Below, one piece after another: positions 23,566-35,697 of a DNA stretch of 64,000 nt. The stretch lies in assembly GCA_022813625.1 (NCBI GenBank), contig JAKLMB010000018.1:186001-250000 (forward strand), written 5' to 3'. The stretch comes from Aaosphaeria pasadenensis. Its lineage: Eukaryota > Ascomycota > Dothideomycetes > Pleosporales. The position numbers and the translations under genes were made by a program. Each line of letters starts with the position of its first letter. The stretch's first letter is position 1. The notes beneath the pieces are model-generated. The model did no database searches, had not been told where the DNA came from, and saw nothing but the letters and a program-made list of their open reading frames with translations.

Positions 23566-26500
23566 CTAGTCCAATTCGATTATCCTTTCGTCGTCCCATA
23601 TCGTCAATGCATCATCATCCCCCTCCTCCTTCCTCTTCTTCTTCTGAAGAGCGTCCTTCAGCATCCAGATGATCTGCCTCCGTCTCCGCGGCTCCTTCAG
23701 CATATGCGCTCTCTCCATCACCGTCAACCCATCGTCCGTAGTCCTGACTTCCAAATCCGCACCAGCTCTAAGGAGTGCCTCCACGCATGAGATCTCTCCA
23801 TTCGACACCGTCTGATGCAACGGCGTCCAAAGATCTCGGTCGGCGTAGTTAACGTTCGCGCCGAACTCGATCAGGAGCTCGAGGACTTCGGCACGACCGG
23901 CGCGGCAGAGAGGCGTCCAGGACATGTCATCGACTTCCTCGGTCGATGCTCCCATCTCGAGCAGCTTGCGAGCGATGACCCATTGATTGGCGGAGGCAGC
24001 CAGGTTGAGGGGATCCCGGTTTTGGTCTCCGCGAGCTGTAATGTCGGCGCCTCTCTCAATGAGGAGGAGTGCGGTGGGCGTGCTTCGGCGGAGTATGGCC
24101 GTGTGTAAGGGTCGATTGCCGTCTGGGAGGGCTTGCTCAATGTCGGCACCATGGTTGAGAAGGTCGCGGACCATCGTATTTGATCCGGATTGACAAGCCT
24201 GTGTTATGTTAGCAAAAACACTTTCCTTTGAAGAGGGAAATAACTAACCTCCTGTAATGCCGTCCAACCGTCATCCATCTTCACATTCACATCCACCTTC
24301 ATCGAAAGGAGTTTCTCGGCCGCTTCATGTAGGTAGTGGCGTGCAGCTAGAATGATTGCCGTTTCTCCCTTCGCGTTCACTCGGTGAACATCCGCGCCAT
24401 GCTCGATCAAGTACATGGCAGCTCCTTCGCATCGAGACGTCAGTGCCGACAACAGTGGCGTAAAGCCATCATTATTGACATCATCGATGCCAAGGCCTTT
24501 GCTCAGAAGTGTATCGAGAAGTTGTACATTGTCGTGAGCAGCCGCAGCATGAAGTGCGGTTGAGTTATTGAGGAATTTGACGTGAACATTGGCTCCCCGG
24601 TCAAGCAACGGTTGCAGCATCTTGGGAGCAAGTTGACATGCTAGAATGAGTGGCGTAGCTCCGTAGTTGTCCTTTGCTTCGATGTCTAGATGTCTCTTGA
24701 GGAGATCTTCCATAATGGTCTCATTGCCCTTGTCGACGGCAACATGCAACAAGCTGGCTCCCTCGTCGCATCGATCGCTGGCATGCCGGAGCACTCTCCA
24801 CTGCTCGGCAGCCACATCTGCTTGTCGTTTTTCGACGAGCTCACGTAGTTGTCGTTCGTTTTCTTCTTTATCGGATTTGGGGGATTCGGAATCCATATCA
24901 AGGGTGCGGAGCTTGTTCTCAAGTTGCAACTTCTCCATCCCATACGTGAGCTCCGCTTGATCTTCCTCGAACGTGGTCGATGTGTCCTTTTCATCTTCAC
25001 CCTTTTTGATACTGTCAAGCATGCGGATAGCCAATGCCTCGGCTTTATCCTGTTCAAATTGACTGACCCGGGATAGGAGGTATGCGAATACACTTCCTGA
25101 CAAGTGCTCTGCACTGTTGAGCCTACAGCGGCCTGTCGCAAGCAGAAGATCCACAATATCTGTATCTTGGTCGTCTTTCATCTGCAGCACCGCCCCATAT
25201 AGAGGTGGAAGATCCTTCCTGAGAGGCGTTGCAGATCGGATCAGACCTATCTTGTTAGGATCGGCCCCAGCATCCAGGAGGACCTTGACGATTTCGACAT
25301 TTTTGGTACGTATAGCACCAGCGAGAGCGGTGTGTCCAGAACCCAACGGCTCGTTCACGTCACAACCTTCTCGAATTAGAGCTTTGAGGAGGGGAACCTA
25401 CGTGGTAGTTAGTATCAATACAACTAGAAACAATGAATCCAAGATATCGTAGTCTGAACTTACATTCTTGTCGTCGAGGGAATATCTGAGCAGATGTGTC
25501 AGGAGTTTTGGCTTGAGAACCCACTCGCCTTCTTTAATGACCCACGACAGCCATGCATAGTCTGGTTCACCAGAAGCCGCCATGCGCATGGACGGCCACA
25601 TGATAGAGATTGTGTTAACGACTGTATTCACCGAAGCATAATCTCGCGTCATAGCTAACTGATGCGCCACGGTACATGAGGGGTATGACGGGCGGCCACC
25701 CAATGCTGTGAGCATGATCTGGGCCAAGTGCATGTTCATTTCAAGCGCGAAGTCAAGAGCGTCGATGCCAGAGGTTGTTTTCGCCCTGAGGTCACTTCCA
25801 GCATCGATCAATATCTTCACAATATCCGGTTTTTTCTTGCATATGGCTGCCATCAAAGGCGTGATGCCGGATGAGTTGGCCGTTTTCACATTTGCCCCAT
25901 TGGCGAGTAGTAGTGTAACGACCTCAGTTCGACCGAAGTGACTAGCGAGATGAAGTGCGCCTGTAAAGTTAGCAGAGATCAGAAATGGGAATCATGGAAA
26001 AGTCCTACTTGAATTTTGTTCATCGACGCTGTCGACGGAAACACCCTTGTCCAGCCAGAACTGAACTGCATCTACCCTGCCGTGGCAGCTTGACCAGATC
26101 ATGACATTGCCCCCAGTCTCACTCTTTGTTTCTAGAGAGGCACCATGCTCCAAGAGCACTTTTGCACAGTCTACACTGCCAACCTCAGCTGCCAGGATGA
26201 GAGGGCTGCACCCTCTAGCACACTTTGCTTCAACGTCCATGCCCTGTTGAATTAGGTACTCGACTACGTCGGCACGACCTTCGGTTACCGCCCAGTGAAG
26301 GGCAGACTTTCCGTCTGTACCAGAAACTGTAGCCTTGCTTGCGCCCTTTTCGATGAGTAGCTTGCACAGTTCTACACCATGTTTCTCTTGACAAGCGGCG
26401 TGCGCAAGAGGAGGTAGCGTTTGAGCGTGATGGTGGACGTCGGCACCCTTCTCGAGTAGGAATTCGACCATTTCTACTTGCTGTGCATTGATTGCAGCAG

Positions 26501-27188
26501 CCAGTGGAGTACAGTTGTCATCACCGCGTGCTTCGATGGACATGCCTCTCTTCATACCTTTGTAGAATGTATCAATATCCCCACTTCGAGCTGCCGCAAA
26601 GAACTCTACGAAGTCCGCATCAGTAAAATAAGGGCCATTGTAGTTTCGTCGAGGTACGAATGGTCCATTTGGATTCGAAACTAGCTGCCAAGATCCATTT
26701 GATTTGGTATCATCGTCATCGATATCGATATCACTGTTGGTTTCCGCGAAGCCATGTTCGCCAGGCTCGCCGACTCCGTTCTGCTCTGCTGGCGTGGTCG
26801 TCATGTCGTCTTTAGATTTCTCGAGCTTCTCATTTGTGTCGTTCTGCTCATCCGACACCTCTTCTGACTTGGGAGAGTTGTCCAGTTCGGGATGTCGTCT
26901 CTCTCTGTGCATGAGCCAATAGCCATAGGACTTGAATAGTTTCGAGCAACCCGGGGCTTTGCATTGCCATCGCGCTTCGGCCAGATGCGTCACATAGTCC
27001 TCCAGATGATTGCTACCAACCACTTGACTTTCATTCTTTTCAAGGGTTTGGTCTGTAGCTGGAACGGGAGGTGGGGGGATCTGCTCTCCTACAGGTTCGA
27101 TGGCACCCTCGAGAGCAACCTCCACGCCGGTTGAATTGTTCCCGTGCTCTTTTGGCAGGCCTTCCGATACAGGAAATTCCTCTGACAT
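23566..27188 (-). CDS. C2H2 zinc finger-ankyrin repeat protein
   Basis: Predicted 1,152-residue protein. Exons in transcript order are 27188-26009, 25960-25464, 25397-24249 and 24198-23566, with introns of 48, 66 and 50 nt that all keep the frame. Residues 1-70 are low complexity. A single C2H2 finger follows with C76, C81, H94 and H99 (C-x4-C-x12-H-x4-H), then an acidic linker (DIDIDDDD). Ankyrin repeats start at about 190 and run almost to the end; many show TPL-AA and the VE-LL-KGAD type helix-turn. The array is broken by a charged, non-ankyrin segment at roughly 690-770 (EEDQAELTYGMEKLQLENKL). The last repeat is followed by a Lys-rich helix and a short acidic tail. Molecular role unknown: ankyrin arrays bind proteins, and the finger could bind DNA or protein. 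Repeats and exon joins are convincing. Confidence 0.88.
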
Positions 27189-27981
27189 TTCGGGAAGGAG
27201 AATAATTCAATCTCGCTCGAGTTGGTGTTCAGGATTCAGCTGAGGATCCACACCGCGCAGGCTAAGTGTCTGATCGGCTGCAAGTATCACGCACGATAAA
27301 AGAAGGATGTAGGATCTGACGGCAATAGAAGAAGGCACGATAAGTAGAAATTCACGATATTGTTCAAAGAGTGGTATGGAGGAGAGATGAATGCATTTCT
27401 AGGACAGGAATGAAGTCGTCCACCCCGCGCAGGCAGCAGAGGTAGCCTGGGTAGTGCGAGTAGGAAGGCTGAGGCAGCCACGCACGTGAACGAGCGCATA
27501 TCGCATCTTGAAGCGGGAGACGATGCGAAAGGCAAGACATGCCTAATTTAATGGAGAGTGCAAGTGGAGCTAGGGACAGGGCTTTGGCTTTGGCCAATCA
27601 AAGGGTTATCGGTCGTATCACGGCATCAGCTAGAGCTGAGGGAGCTGAGGAGCTGAGATAGGTTGATTCTTTGTATGTACTCGTACGGAGGAGTGGTAAT
27701 AAGCGTCGGGCGGATAAGGTCAAGAACCTGATAATGCTAATAGAGAGCCTACCTACTTTAATATTTTCTATCTCAAATGAAAGATAACTCTTCAAACAGG
27801 AACAAGTAAATAATACTAAACAATAAGACATATTATATGTAATAGAAAAGTAGTGTTGTCCTTGTATTATATACTTTCGTATGCACACCAAGGTAGCTTA
27901 GTGCCATGCATAAAGCCACTATTCCTAAACTTCTACCGGTGTTTGCATCAGTATAATAATCAGTCACGTTACACTATAATC
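27189..27981. other. Divergent promoter region, ankyrin gene / kinase-like gene
   Basis: About 790 nt between divergent starts; the half next to the kinase-like gene (27720-27960) is AT-rich. No coding sequence recognised. Confidence 0.5.
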
Positions 27982-28974
27982 ATGGGTTTACCTCCCCTCA
28001 CGAACTGGGTGCACGGAATTCAATATGGAGTTGGAGCGGATTGCGTATTTACGATGGTATGCAATAATAAATACTTCGAAGTTTCCTTATCCGCCGACTC
28101 GAAAGCGGGGACTCTTGAACGGGGTTACCTTGACCGGATCGAAGCCAACCTGGATGAAGCTTCCGAACTCGATGTCATTTTCGAAGAGCTGGGCGATATC
28201 ATTGCTATCAAGTGTCAGCCATGGTATCGAAAGTTAGCTGGCGACCTGAATGCCCCCAAGGTGCTTTCCGACATTGTCAGGCCTCCTGTTGCTTTTCTTC
28301 GAATGACAACGGTCGATGGAGAGTTGCAAGTTGTACAGGATGATAGCTCAAAGAGATGTACGAATCGCGCAATCCATGGGCTATCTGTGGACGATTTCTC
28401 CGACATACCTATCTATAAGCTCTCCGAAATCAGCCTGCTTGAGGTGCTTAAAACCGATGCAGTTTTCAAAGTCGACGTTCGAAGGACTACGATGTGTGCG
28501 AAAGTCGCGATGCGACAATCCCTGTGTCCACCTATTCAACGAGAGATAAATACTCTACGACGCATTCAAGAGCGACGTGTTCAAGAGAAAAAACCGGCAG
28601 AGCACCACCGTATTCCATCGCTCATTGGGCTCATCGTGTCCGAAAATGGAGTTTTGGGGTTTTTGATGGAATACATAGAAACAGTACCCCCAGTTTCTAG
28701 TCTTGCGTGGTGCAAGACAGAATCCGTTACGATGAGGGAAAGGAAGAAATGGTATTGCCAAGTTAGAGATACGTTGAACTGGATTCATAGCATGTCATTG
28801 GTATGGGGCGACATCAAAGCTGAAAATGTTCTAATCGATGAAGAGGGTAACGCATGGATGATCGATTTTGGAGGAAGCTATACAGATGGGTGGGTCGACC
28901 AACATCTCGTTGAGAAGGAGGAAGGCGACTTGCAAGGGCTTGAACGACTCATGAAGTTCCTTGAGCTCCAATAG
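27982..28974 (+). CDS. Protein-kinase-like protein (fungal family)
   Basis: Intronless 330-residue protein. The C-terminal half has a compact protein-kinase fold: probable ATP-lysine K174 in MCAKVAM, helix-C glutamate E187, hinge FLMEYIE (about 227-233), catalytic loop WGDIKAENVL with D277 and N282, and the DFG motif at 295-297. Trp replaces the histidine of the usual HRD triad; the same W-G-D form is common in expanded fungal kinase-like families, so it does not itself mean inactivity. Sequence beyond DFG is short (about 33 residues), so most of the C-lobe, including the substrate-binding helices, is missing. Residues 1-150 show no domain I recognise. The ATG at 27982 is preferred to the upstream frame because the 43 codons before it fall in AT-rich leader sequence. 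Role unknown. Confidence 0.75.
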   Translation: MGLPPLTNWVHGIQYGVGADCVFTMVCNNKYFEVSLSADSKAGTLERGYLDRIEANLDEASELDVIFEELGDIIAIKCQPWYRKLAGDLNAPKVLSDIVRPPVAFLRMTTVDGELQVVQDDSSKRCTNRAIHGLSVDDFSDIPIYKLSEISLLEVLKTDAVFKVDVRRTTMCAKVAMRQSLCPPIQREINTLRRIQERRVQEKKPAEHHRIPSLIGLIVSENGVLGFLMEYIETVPPVSSLAWCKTESVTMRERKKWYCQVRDTLNWIHSMSLVWGDIKAENVLIDEEGNAWMIDFGGSYTDGWVDQHLVEKEEGDLQGLERLMKFLELQ

Positions 28975-29479
28975 TCAATTTTCCGTTACCATCATACAAA
29001 TCTTCCCGTAATACATAAGATTTTGGCTTGATCGCCGCCATCTATCTTCCTACGCTGGACTTGGCTAGCACTGTGTATACTTTACCCGTACGAGTAAATC
29101 GCAACATGCAACTCCTCGTGGCCTCGTCTTTGTACCAAAAAGAAGTAGATGTTTAGATAAAATGGCATGCATGTCAGAATACTAGTCCTTTAATTCGGAA
29201 TGGATTTGATGTATGCGCCTGTGAGGATGAGGGTGGGGTGAGCACACAGAACTGTGTACTGTGTAAGCGATTCACAGTAGCTAGTTCCGCACCGCCACAT
29301 GATGCGTCGCGTAATAACGTCACATCATTGAGCTTACCCTCCGTGCCTCCCCACTATCTACCACTCCTAGTAACCCTACTCTCTCTTTACTTTCTTCTCT
29401 TCTTCTTTTTTCCCTACTCATACATTATCCTAGGATTGGCATCACGATCCTTTCCTGTCCCTCACTTTAGCTAGTCATC
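28975..29479. other. Promoter region of het-C
   Basis: 500 nt between the kinase-like gene and het-C. The last 110 nt before the ATG are strongly pyrimidine-rich (CTCTCTTTACTTTCTTCTCT and similar around 29376-29420), a common feature of fungal core promoters. Confidence 0.5.
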
Positions 29480-32269
29480 ATGGCTATCTCAGCAAAGTAT
29501 GTACTGCTGGTCGCCATAGCTCTGCTCGTCCTTCTGCCGGGCAAAGCTGAGGCGTTCGGCGCTGGAAACATTGCTTCCATATCCAAGATCGAGGGAAAGA
29601 ACTGGCGCCATGGAGATATCGAAGACATGCTCGAAATGGTCGCCTGTCTGAAAGGTCATAAATGGAACTCGATGATGATCAAGGTAAAGCCCCCGCAGTC
29701 ATCTTCCCCCGCCATTAACTTGCGCTGACTTTCCGTATAGCGTGTGTACTTCGGCAACTGGCTCCGAGATTACTCACAAGTGGGTTTACTACTACCAAAT
29801 TGCTCCAGGTCTTCCCTATATACTAATCCCTTTTGAAAGGCTGTTGATACTGCTACCCTTGCGAAAGTTCAGGTAAATTCATCAAGATCGCATATGCGCC
29901 ATAGATGCGACTCACGAATACTAATAATTTACCCAGGCCGAAACCATTCGTGTGCTTGTATGGATCCTCTCATTCATGTCCTTTGGTTATGCGACTGCCG
30001 AATTCGAAGTCACTGCTGAGAGACTGGGAGTTTACCGACCCGAGGAGCATATTGGTAAGATACATTCACCATAATATATGACTCCTGGAAATACTGACGC
30101 ATCAATCAGATAATCCCGTAAGAATGTCCTGCTCCATCATGGTGCCATGGCAGTCATGCATTTATTGACTCAATTGTGTTACAGAAAGACTATGCCGACA
30201 ACAAAGATGCACGGGAGTTCGACCCCCGTCTGCGCCCTCCCGTCAGTGATGCAGAGCTGGCGGTAGACCCTGAAACAGGGATGAAGAACTACATTGCCAA
30301 CGACCGCGGCGGATGGGCGACTTCCACAGGTTATATCCGATTCTCCTTTGCTCGTGCCATTCACTTCGGTCGCTTGTACACCTCCGGATCACATGGACAG
30401 CGTGGTAAGGACGAAGATCTTGCCGAAGCCCTACGATGCCTTGGTCAAGGCCTTCACTGCATGGAGGACTTCGGCGCACATACCAACTACGCCGAGTTGG
30501 TTCTTCGAGAAATCGGCTATCACAATGTGTTTCCCCACGTTGGAGCCGCGACCGAGATCAATCTTCATGGGAAACGCGTGTTCCCACTCGTCACTGGTAC
30601 CTTTGGAGGCGTCGACTTCTTCCACTCCGTTCTCGGAGAGGCCACAGATCACTTCACACAGTCCGAAGTCGACCAGATGAACACCGCGCTCGCAGATGCC
30701 GTCCTCCCCAACACGAAGCGCGGTCCCGGCGGCAGTGGTGGAAATGGAAACGCCCTCTCTGGCCTCTGTGACGTCCTAGGCAAAGTACCAGGAACGAGCG
30801 ATCTTGTGAAAGAGGCGCAAAGCCTACAGGCCGCCTCGGATGCCCAAGCAGCAGCCAACTCTCGAGGAGGGCCACCGGGAGGTTACGACGACTACAACAG
30901 CTCTCGCGCCTCAGCGAATACCTTCGCCGCGCCCCCAGGCTCTGAAGGCGGTCCACCAGGTCCCAACATGCCAGGCACGAACACCGACCCGGCCACCATC
31001 ATTCCAAAGATCTACCCTATCCTCGCCTTCCGCGACAAGGTCGTCCGCAGCATCTCCGCCATAATCTCCAAGATCCCCGGCCTGGAGAAGCTCATCGAGA
31101 CCATTACAGAGCGCGTGACCCTCTTCGTCCTCTCTCTGCTCGCCCCCTTCATCATGCCCATCATCAAGGCTGCCTCGACGCAGCTCAAGCAAGGCTCCTC
31201 CCTCGTCGTCGAAGCAGCCGCAAAGCACCAGTTCGATGTCTGGAACAACCCCCACAGCACCGACCCCACGCACTCCATGCTCTCGAAGGACCACTTCTCC
31301 AACATCCTTAACGAACCCTCGGGCCAAGTCGCCGCCGAGATCCTCAAATACGTTGCACCCCGCATAGTCTACGCGTGGGACAACACCGACGTCCCCGTCG
31401 ACCAGGTCCTCAACGACGTCTGCAGCGTGTTCCACCACCCAGCCCTCCGCAACGAGCGCAACGAGTGCCACAGGAACATGTTCAGCGCCGTCAAGAAGTG
31501 GGCCGACGGCTACCGGAAGCACAACCTCAACGACCTCCTGTCTTCCGAGTCGGTCCGCGCGGGCAAGAACCACAGCGGCGAGCACGACCACTCTCACGGC
31601 GCCCACGGCCACGGCGCCGCTGGCGTGGGCTCTTTCGGCGGTGGCGGCGGCGGCGGCGGCGGCGGTCACCACTCCTCCCACTCCAGCGGAGGCGGACACC
31701 AGCAGAGCTCCCACGGTAGCAGCGGAGGAAGCGGTGGAGGAGGCCTCCTAGGCAGCCTAACCAGCAACCTCCCCGGCGGCCTCGGCAGCAAGCTCTCTCC
31801 CTTCCTCTCCTCCTCCTCCGGCCACCGCACGCGTGAAGCCGGCGACAACACCGGCAGCTCCCCCGGCGGAAGCCGTCCCACGACCCCAGGAGGATCCTAC
31901 TACCAACAATCCCAGGCACCCGGCAACTACGGCGGAGGCGCACCACCACAACAACCGCCACAGGACGCATGGGGCGGCGGCCAGTTCCACGGCGGCCAGG
32001 GCGCGGAACCAAGCTACACCGTCCCGACCGCCTACCAACAAGGCTACGAGAACTACGGCGCTGGTCCTGGCGGGTACGGCCAGCCTCCGCCGCAACAGGG
32101 TGGTTATGGACAGCAGCAACAGCAGCCGCCGTACCAGCAGCAGCAGCAGGGCGGATACGATCAACAGGGCTCGTATGGCGGAGGGTATAATCAAGGCGGG
32201 TATGACCAGTCTCAACAAGGAGGCGGTGGTAGGCCGTGGGGTCAGGGTGGAGGTAACTCTGGCTGGTGA
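29480..32269 (+). CDS. het-c: Heterokaryon incompatibility protein Het-C
   Basis: Predicted 828-residue secretory-pathway protein. Exons are 29480-29683, 29741-29779 (39 nt), 29840-29872 (33 nt), 29937-30054, 30110-30117 (8 nt) and 30185-32269. Residues 1-25 form a signal peptide (hydrophobic core LLVAIALLVLLPG). The Het-C core follows: FGAGNIASISKIEGKNWRHG, VYFGNWLRDYSQA, TATAEF-type segment, IDNPKDYADN, and a histidine-rich block GLHCMEDFGAHTNYAEL. A hydrophobic segment at about 455-475 (LFVLSLLAPFIMPI) could touch membrane. The last 300 residues are Gly/His/Ser/Gln-rich, as in other Het-C proteins. In Neurospora crassa, het-c alleles differing in a short variable segment trigger non-self recognition with the linked gene pin-c. 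Deep conservation in fungi suggests another basic role too. Family assignment is secure; whether it acts in incompatibility here is unknown. Confidence 0.95.
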
Positions 32270-33295
32270 GGTGGGGGGTTGAGATGGTTACATACGTAGA
32301 TGATATGCAATGGACTTGGAATTGAATCAGCATGAAGGATTTTTAATGAGCTCGATATGTTCATCAGGCGGGAATACGGTTATGATAATGAAGGTAACTA
32401 GCTAGTAAGTAAGATGATCAAATCGAATCAATACGTCCAAACAGAGTCAAACTCTTTTTTCTCCTTGACTAAACTGTGCCTTTCATGTTCGTCTTTTCAT
32501 CCTCGGAGATCTCGCTGATGCTCTGATCGATCAGAAATCGACACATAAAAGGATACATAGAGACGTGGGGGGGAGTATGTTTTCGATAAGATATGAGCCT
32601 CTATTCTCGTAAATCTTTTCACTCTCGTCTGAAGTAACTTAAAGCCCGTCGTTGTTTTGCTTCTGAGGGAGCATTACCTCAAGTCCTCAAAAATATAGCT
32701 CCAAGTATATGTGTGACGTTTCATATTTCATGTCTCATATTTCTCTATACCTCATCATAAATGATCGAGGGCGAACCTCGCACACATTTGACTAAACTAC
32801 GTCACTTCAGCCGACTTAATTCTCTTTTTCTCTTTCCATTCCCATATGTGAAAAGCAAACTACCTAAAAAAGGCTAAAACGGCGGGAGGGGGTATAATTT
32901 GTACAAGTGATGAATGCCTGAATGATGATGGGATAGGGTCATGAAAATGAAAAGCCCGTTCCGCCATCTATAACCGTGAAAAAAGAAAGTCATCCCAACG
33001 TTAGATGAATGACCCGATGACCCGATGTGGATACTCATTGTATCTCTCTGCATGACTTGAACGCCGTCCATTCCAAATGAAAAAAAGGTACTTTTCCGTT
33101 TTTTGATTCCCCGAAGATAAAGATCAATCATAAAAGGTTCGTGGGCGGCCAGACGTGTGTATGTCTGTCTGACTGACGTATGTCTCGGGGCATAAGCTAA
33201 CGCATTGATCGTGATCGTAAGCAATCCCCTTGACTCGGCTGTCTGTGTCCGCCTTAAACGCGCTATACGCGGCATCGTGTAACCACACTCTTCGC
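32270..33295. other. Intergenic between convergent genes
   Basis: 3' flanks of het-C and the RING/TRAF gene. No gene recognised; a 141-codon minus-strand frame at 32874-33299 has no coding character. Confidence 0.5.
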
Positions 33296-34910
33296 TCACA
33301 ACTTGACGTCTTGTCTTGTTGAGTCGCTTAGTCGCCGGATGGGTGCCCGGAATGTAGCATTCGCCCTGGAGGAGGCCCCTTGCGTCCCGCTCCCACTGGC
33401 AGAGGGACCTGTGCTACTGCCGGCTCGCGCTGTCGAACTGCCGGCAGCACTTGCACTACGCTGTTGCAAGGTGGCACTCATTAGCCAATGCAACTGCATC
33501 CGCATCCCGTTAATGGCGGCGTTCGTATGTAGCATGTCTTCCTTGACTCGTTGGTTTTCGTTCATGATCGTCATGCTGGTGCGGCCTTCGAGTTCCGTCA
33601 ACGCGTTGCTAACGCGGGAGACCTCGTCGCGAAGGGATTCATGAAGCGTGAGCAGATGATGGACCTGAGAATCAAAGGGAGGCTGTGCCTGCGTCGTATC
33701 GCTGCTTTGTGGGACTGGTGGAAATGAGGCTGGCGGTAGGCGAAAGTCTGGCGTAGGCATGAGAGAGGCCGGAGGGAAGGCCTCTGAGCTGTTGGGGTCT
33801 AAAGGATTTGTCACGGGGAAAGACGAGTCATTGCCATTCGCTGGGTACAACATGCTGGTGATGTTGGTGAGCCCGTCCTCCAAGATTCCAATCTTGCGAG
33901 ACAATGGCTCCAGACGGGCTTCGCTTCGCTCCACACGCGCCTGCTGTTCTCGAAAGAAAGGCGCCATGGTGGCCATGGGACACGTCTTCTCGTGCTCTTC
34001 GACTTCAATGCGCTCTGCAGTGACTTTGCAGCCGACGATTGCGCCGGAGCAAGGAATGCTGACCATGGGGCAAACATCTTTGACATGCGGCTTGAGATCG
34101 AGGCGGAGAAGTTCAATGAAGCAATGAGGGCAGTTTGTCGATCGGTTTGGACAGATCGACCTTTGATGTTCCTAGATAGTCCACGAGTTTAGCAAGTTTC
34201 AAACAATATAACATAAAGGAGCCTACCTCGAGATCCTTCTTCATCAACGAGGCATGACAGTGCTCACAGCTCACGGTAGAGTGCAGACAGCCTTTGTGGA
34301 AGTCCTTCTGGGAAATCGGGAGGCGGCAGTCGGTGGATGGGCATTCGACGAGGGTGTATTCGCAGTACAGCATGACGTGGTCGTGGACGTTGACTCGCTG
34401 GTCGACCCAGTCGCAGCCCGTCTTCGTGTTCGGACACTTGACGACGAGTTCATCGAGCATGGTTTCTATGATTCTGGGCACCGGAGACAAGTCCTTCTGC
34501 GGATCTACTTTGGTCCGACATGTAGGGCACGACCTGAGATCCTCTTGCTGAGCATCCCAGGCATGGTCCACACACTCACGACAGAAGTAGTGCTCGCAGG
34601 GAAGCTTGACGGGCCTATCGAAGGGCGAGTGGCAGATGAGGCAGATGAGGTTGCTATCGCAGGCGGAGACGTATTCGAGCATGTGGACGTCGGGGGGAAC
34701 TTTGGCGGCGCGGCTCTTTCGACGCTTCGAGGATGGTGAGTTGGATGCTCTGAGAGCTAAAGGTGAGGGACTGCTGGGAGGACCACCGACCACGAGCAAA
34801 TCTGAAGGCTCAGAGGGGACATTCAGATTGGATGAGGGCGGACCCGCGTTGCTGGAAGCCCGCGAGCTCCGCCGGTCATTTGGCGGGGGGATTGGGGAGG
34901 GAGTCGACAT
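33296..34910 (-). CDS. RING finger/TRAF-type zinc-finger protein
   Basis: Predicted 519-residue protein, likely an E3 ubiquitin ligase. Exons in transcript order are 34910-34227 and 34171-33296, separated by a 55-nt intron. Residues 1-75 are Ser/Pro-rich with a basic KRRKSRAAK stretch that may be a nuclear signal. A C3HC4 RING spans residues 90-131 (C90, C93, C105, H107, C110, C113, C128, C131). TRAF-type Cys/His fingers follow (about 155-300; CEHCHASL, CPHCFIEL, CPMVSIPCSGAIVGC). A probable coiled coil begins at about 315 (REQQARVERSEARLEPLSRK) and a second helical stretch at about 400-455. The C-terminus is Ser/Ala/Gly-rich. There is no TRAF-C (MATH) domain. It shares a divergent promoter with the SNARE gene. 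Substrate unknown. Confidence 0.88.
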
Positions 34911-35697
34911 CGGAAGTGAGGTGGGGAGGAGGCTCGGTCAAGCAGTGTGTTGTGAAGGCAGAGCAAGGCCGAGGACCTCTTTATAGGAGGAGAAGGAGGG
35001 AGGAAAAGCAAGAAGAGCAGCGGGTGAGCATGGGGAATTCCTAGAAAAAGGAAAAGACATGCGGCGCTGGCGTAAGGTTGTGAGGTGTGAGGTGTGAGTT
35101 GTGCAAATGAGAGACAAATGGATGGTCGGTATGTGGTCGTTGGCTGGCACGGCTGGCTGCTGGCACTACAGTAAAGGTACGAGACGAGTACATACAGCGA
35201 CTACTCCATACAGTAACTACGCTGAGTACAGTAAGAGGGCATAAGCTAGGCCAGAGTAGGTCAGGCGGCGTGGGAGGGCGGAATTGGCCCAGTCACGTGA
35301 AACTTGCATCTACTCTTGTCACGTGGCTACCCGGTGTGCCTAAGGCCTCAGTCAGCCTCTGGGTACTCGTAGGCTCACTCACAGAATGCTGATGATGGTG
35401 ATGATGCCAGACCCGCATTACGCCGTACTGTGTACATTTGGTCTATTTTCAACCTCATGTTAGAATACTCCAATATGCATATTTCCTTTTTGTGACCTCC
35501 ACATAATAAATCCACATCTTGGCAAGAGAACCCAAGACATTCGTTCCCGGCGAAACGCCATACAATCTGTCTATAGTGCCCGTACTTCCAACCCCAAACC
35601 GGATCTCCCAACCTCACCCAACTCAACTCAACTCCGCCTTCAACACCACGTCGCCTCCTTCCTCTCCCCAGTCCACGACCCTCAGAATCCCAAAGCC
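34911..35697. other. Divergent promoter region, RING/TRAF gene / SNARE gene
   Basis: About 790 nt between two divergent start codons. It contains the E-box pair. No gene seen. Confidence 0.5.
35293..35326. promoter_or_regulatory. Pair of CACGTG E-boxes in a divergent promoter
   Basis: A palindromic TCACGTGA at 35293-35300 and TCACGTGG at 35319-35326, 26 bp apart start to start. They lie about 370-400 bp from both the RING/TRAF start and the SNARE start. CACGTG is the core bound by fungal bHLH proteins such as Cbf1 and Pho4 types. Function is inferred. Confidence 0.5.

Noticed and set aside
30911..31714. 267-codon minus-strand frame opposite het-C
   Set aside because: Val/Asp/Gly-biased antisense shadow of the conserved Het-C exon.
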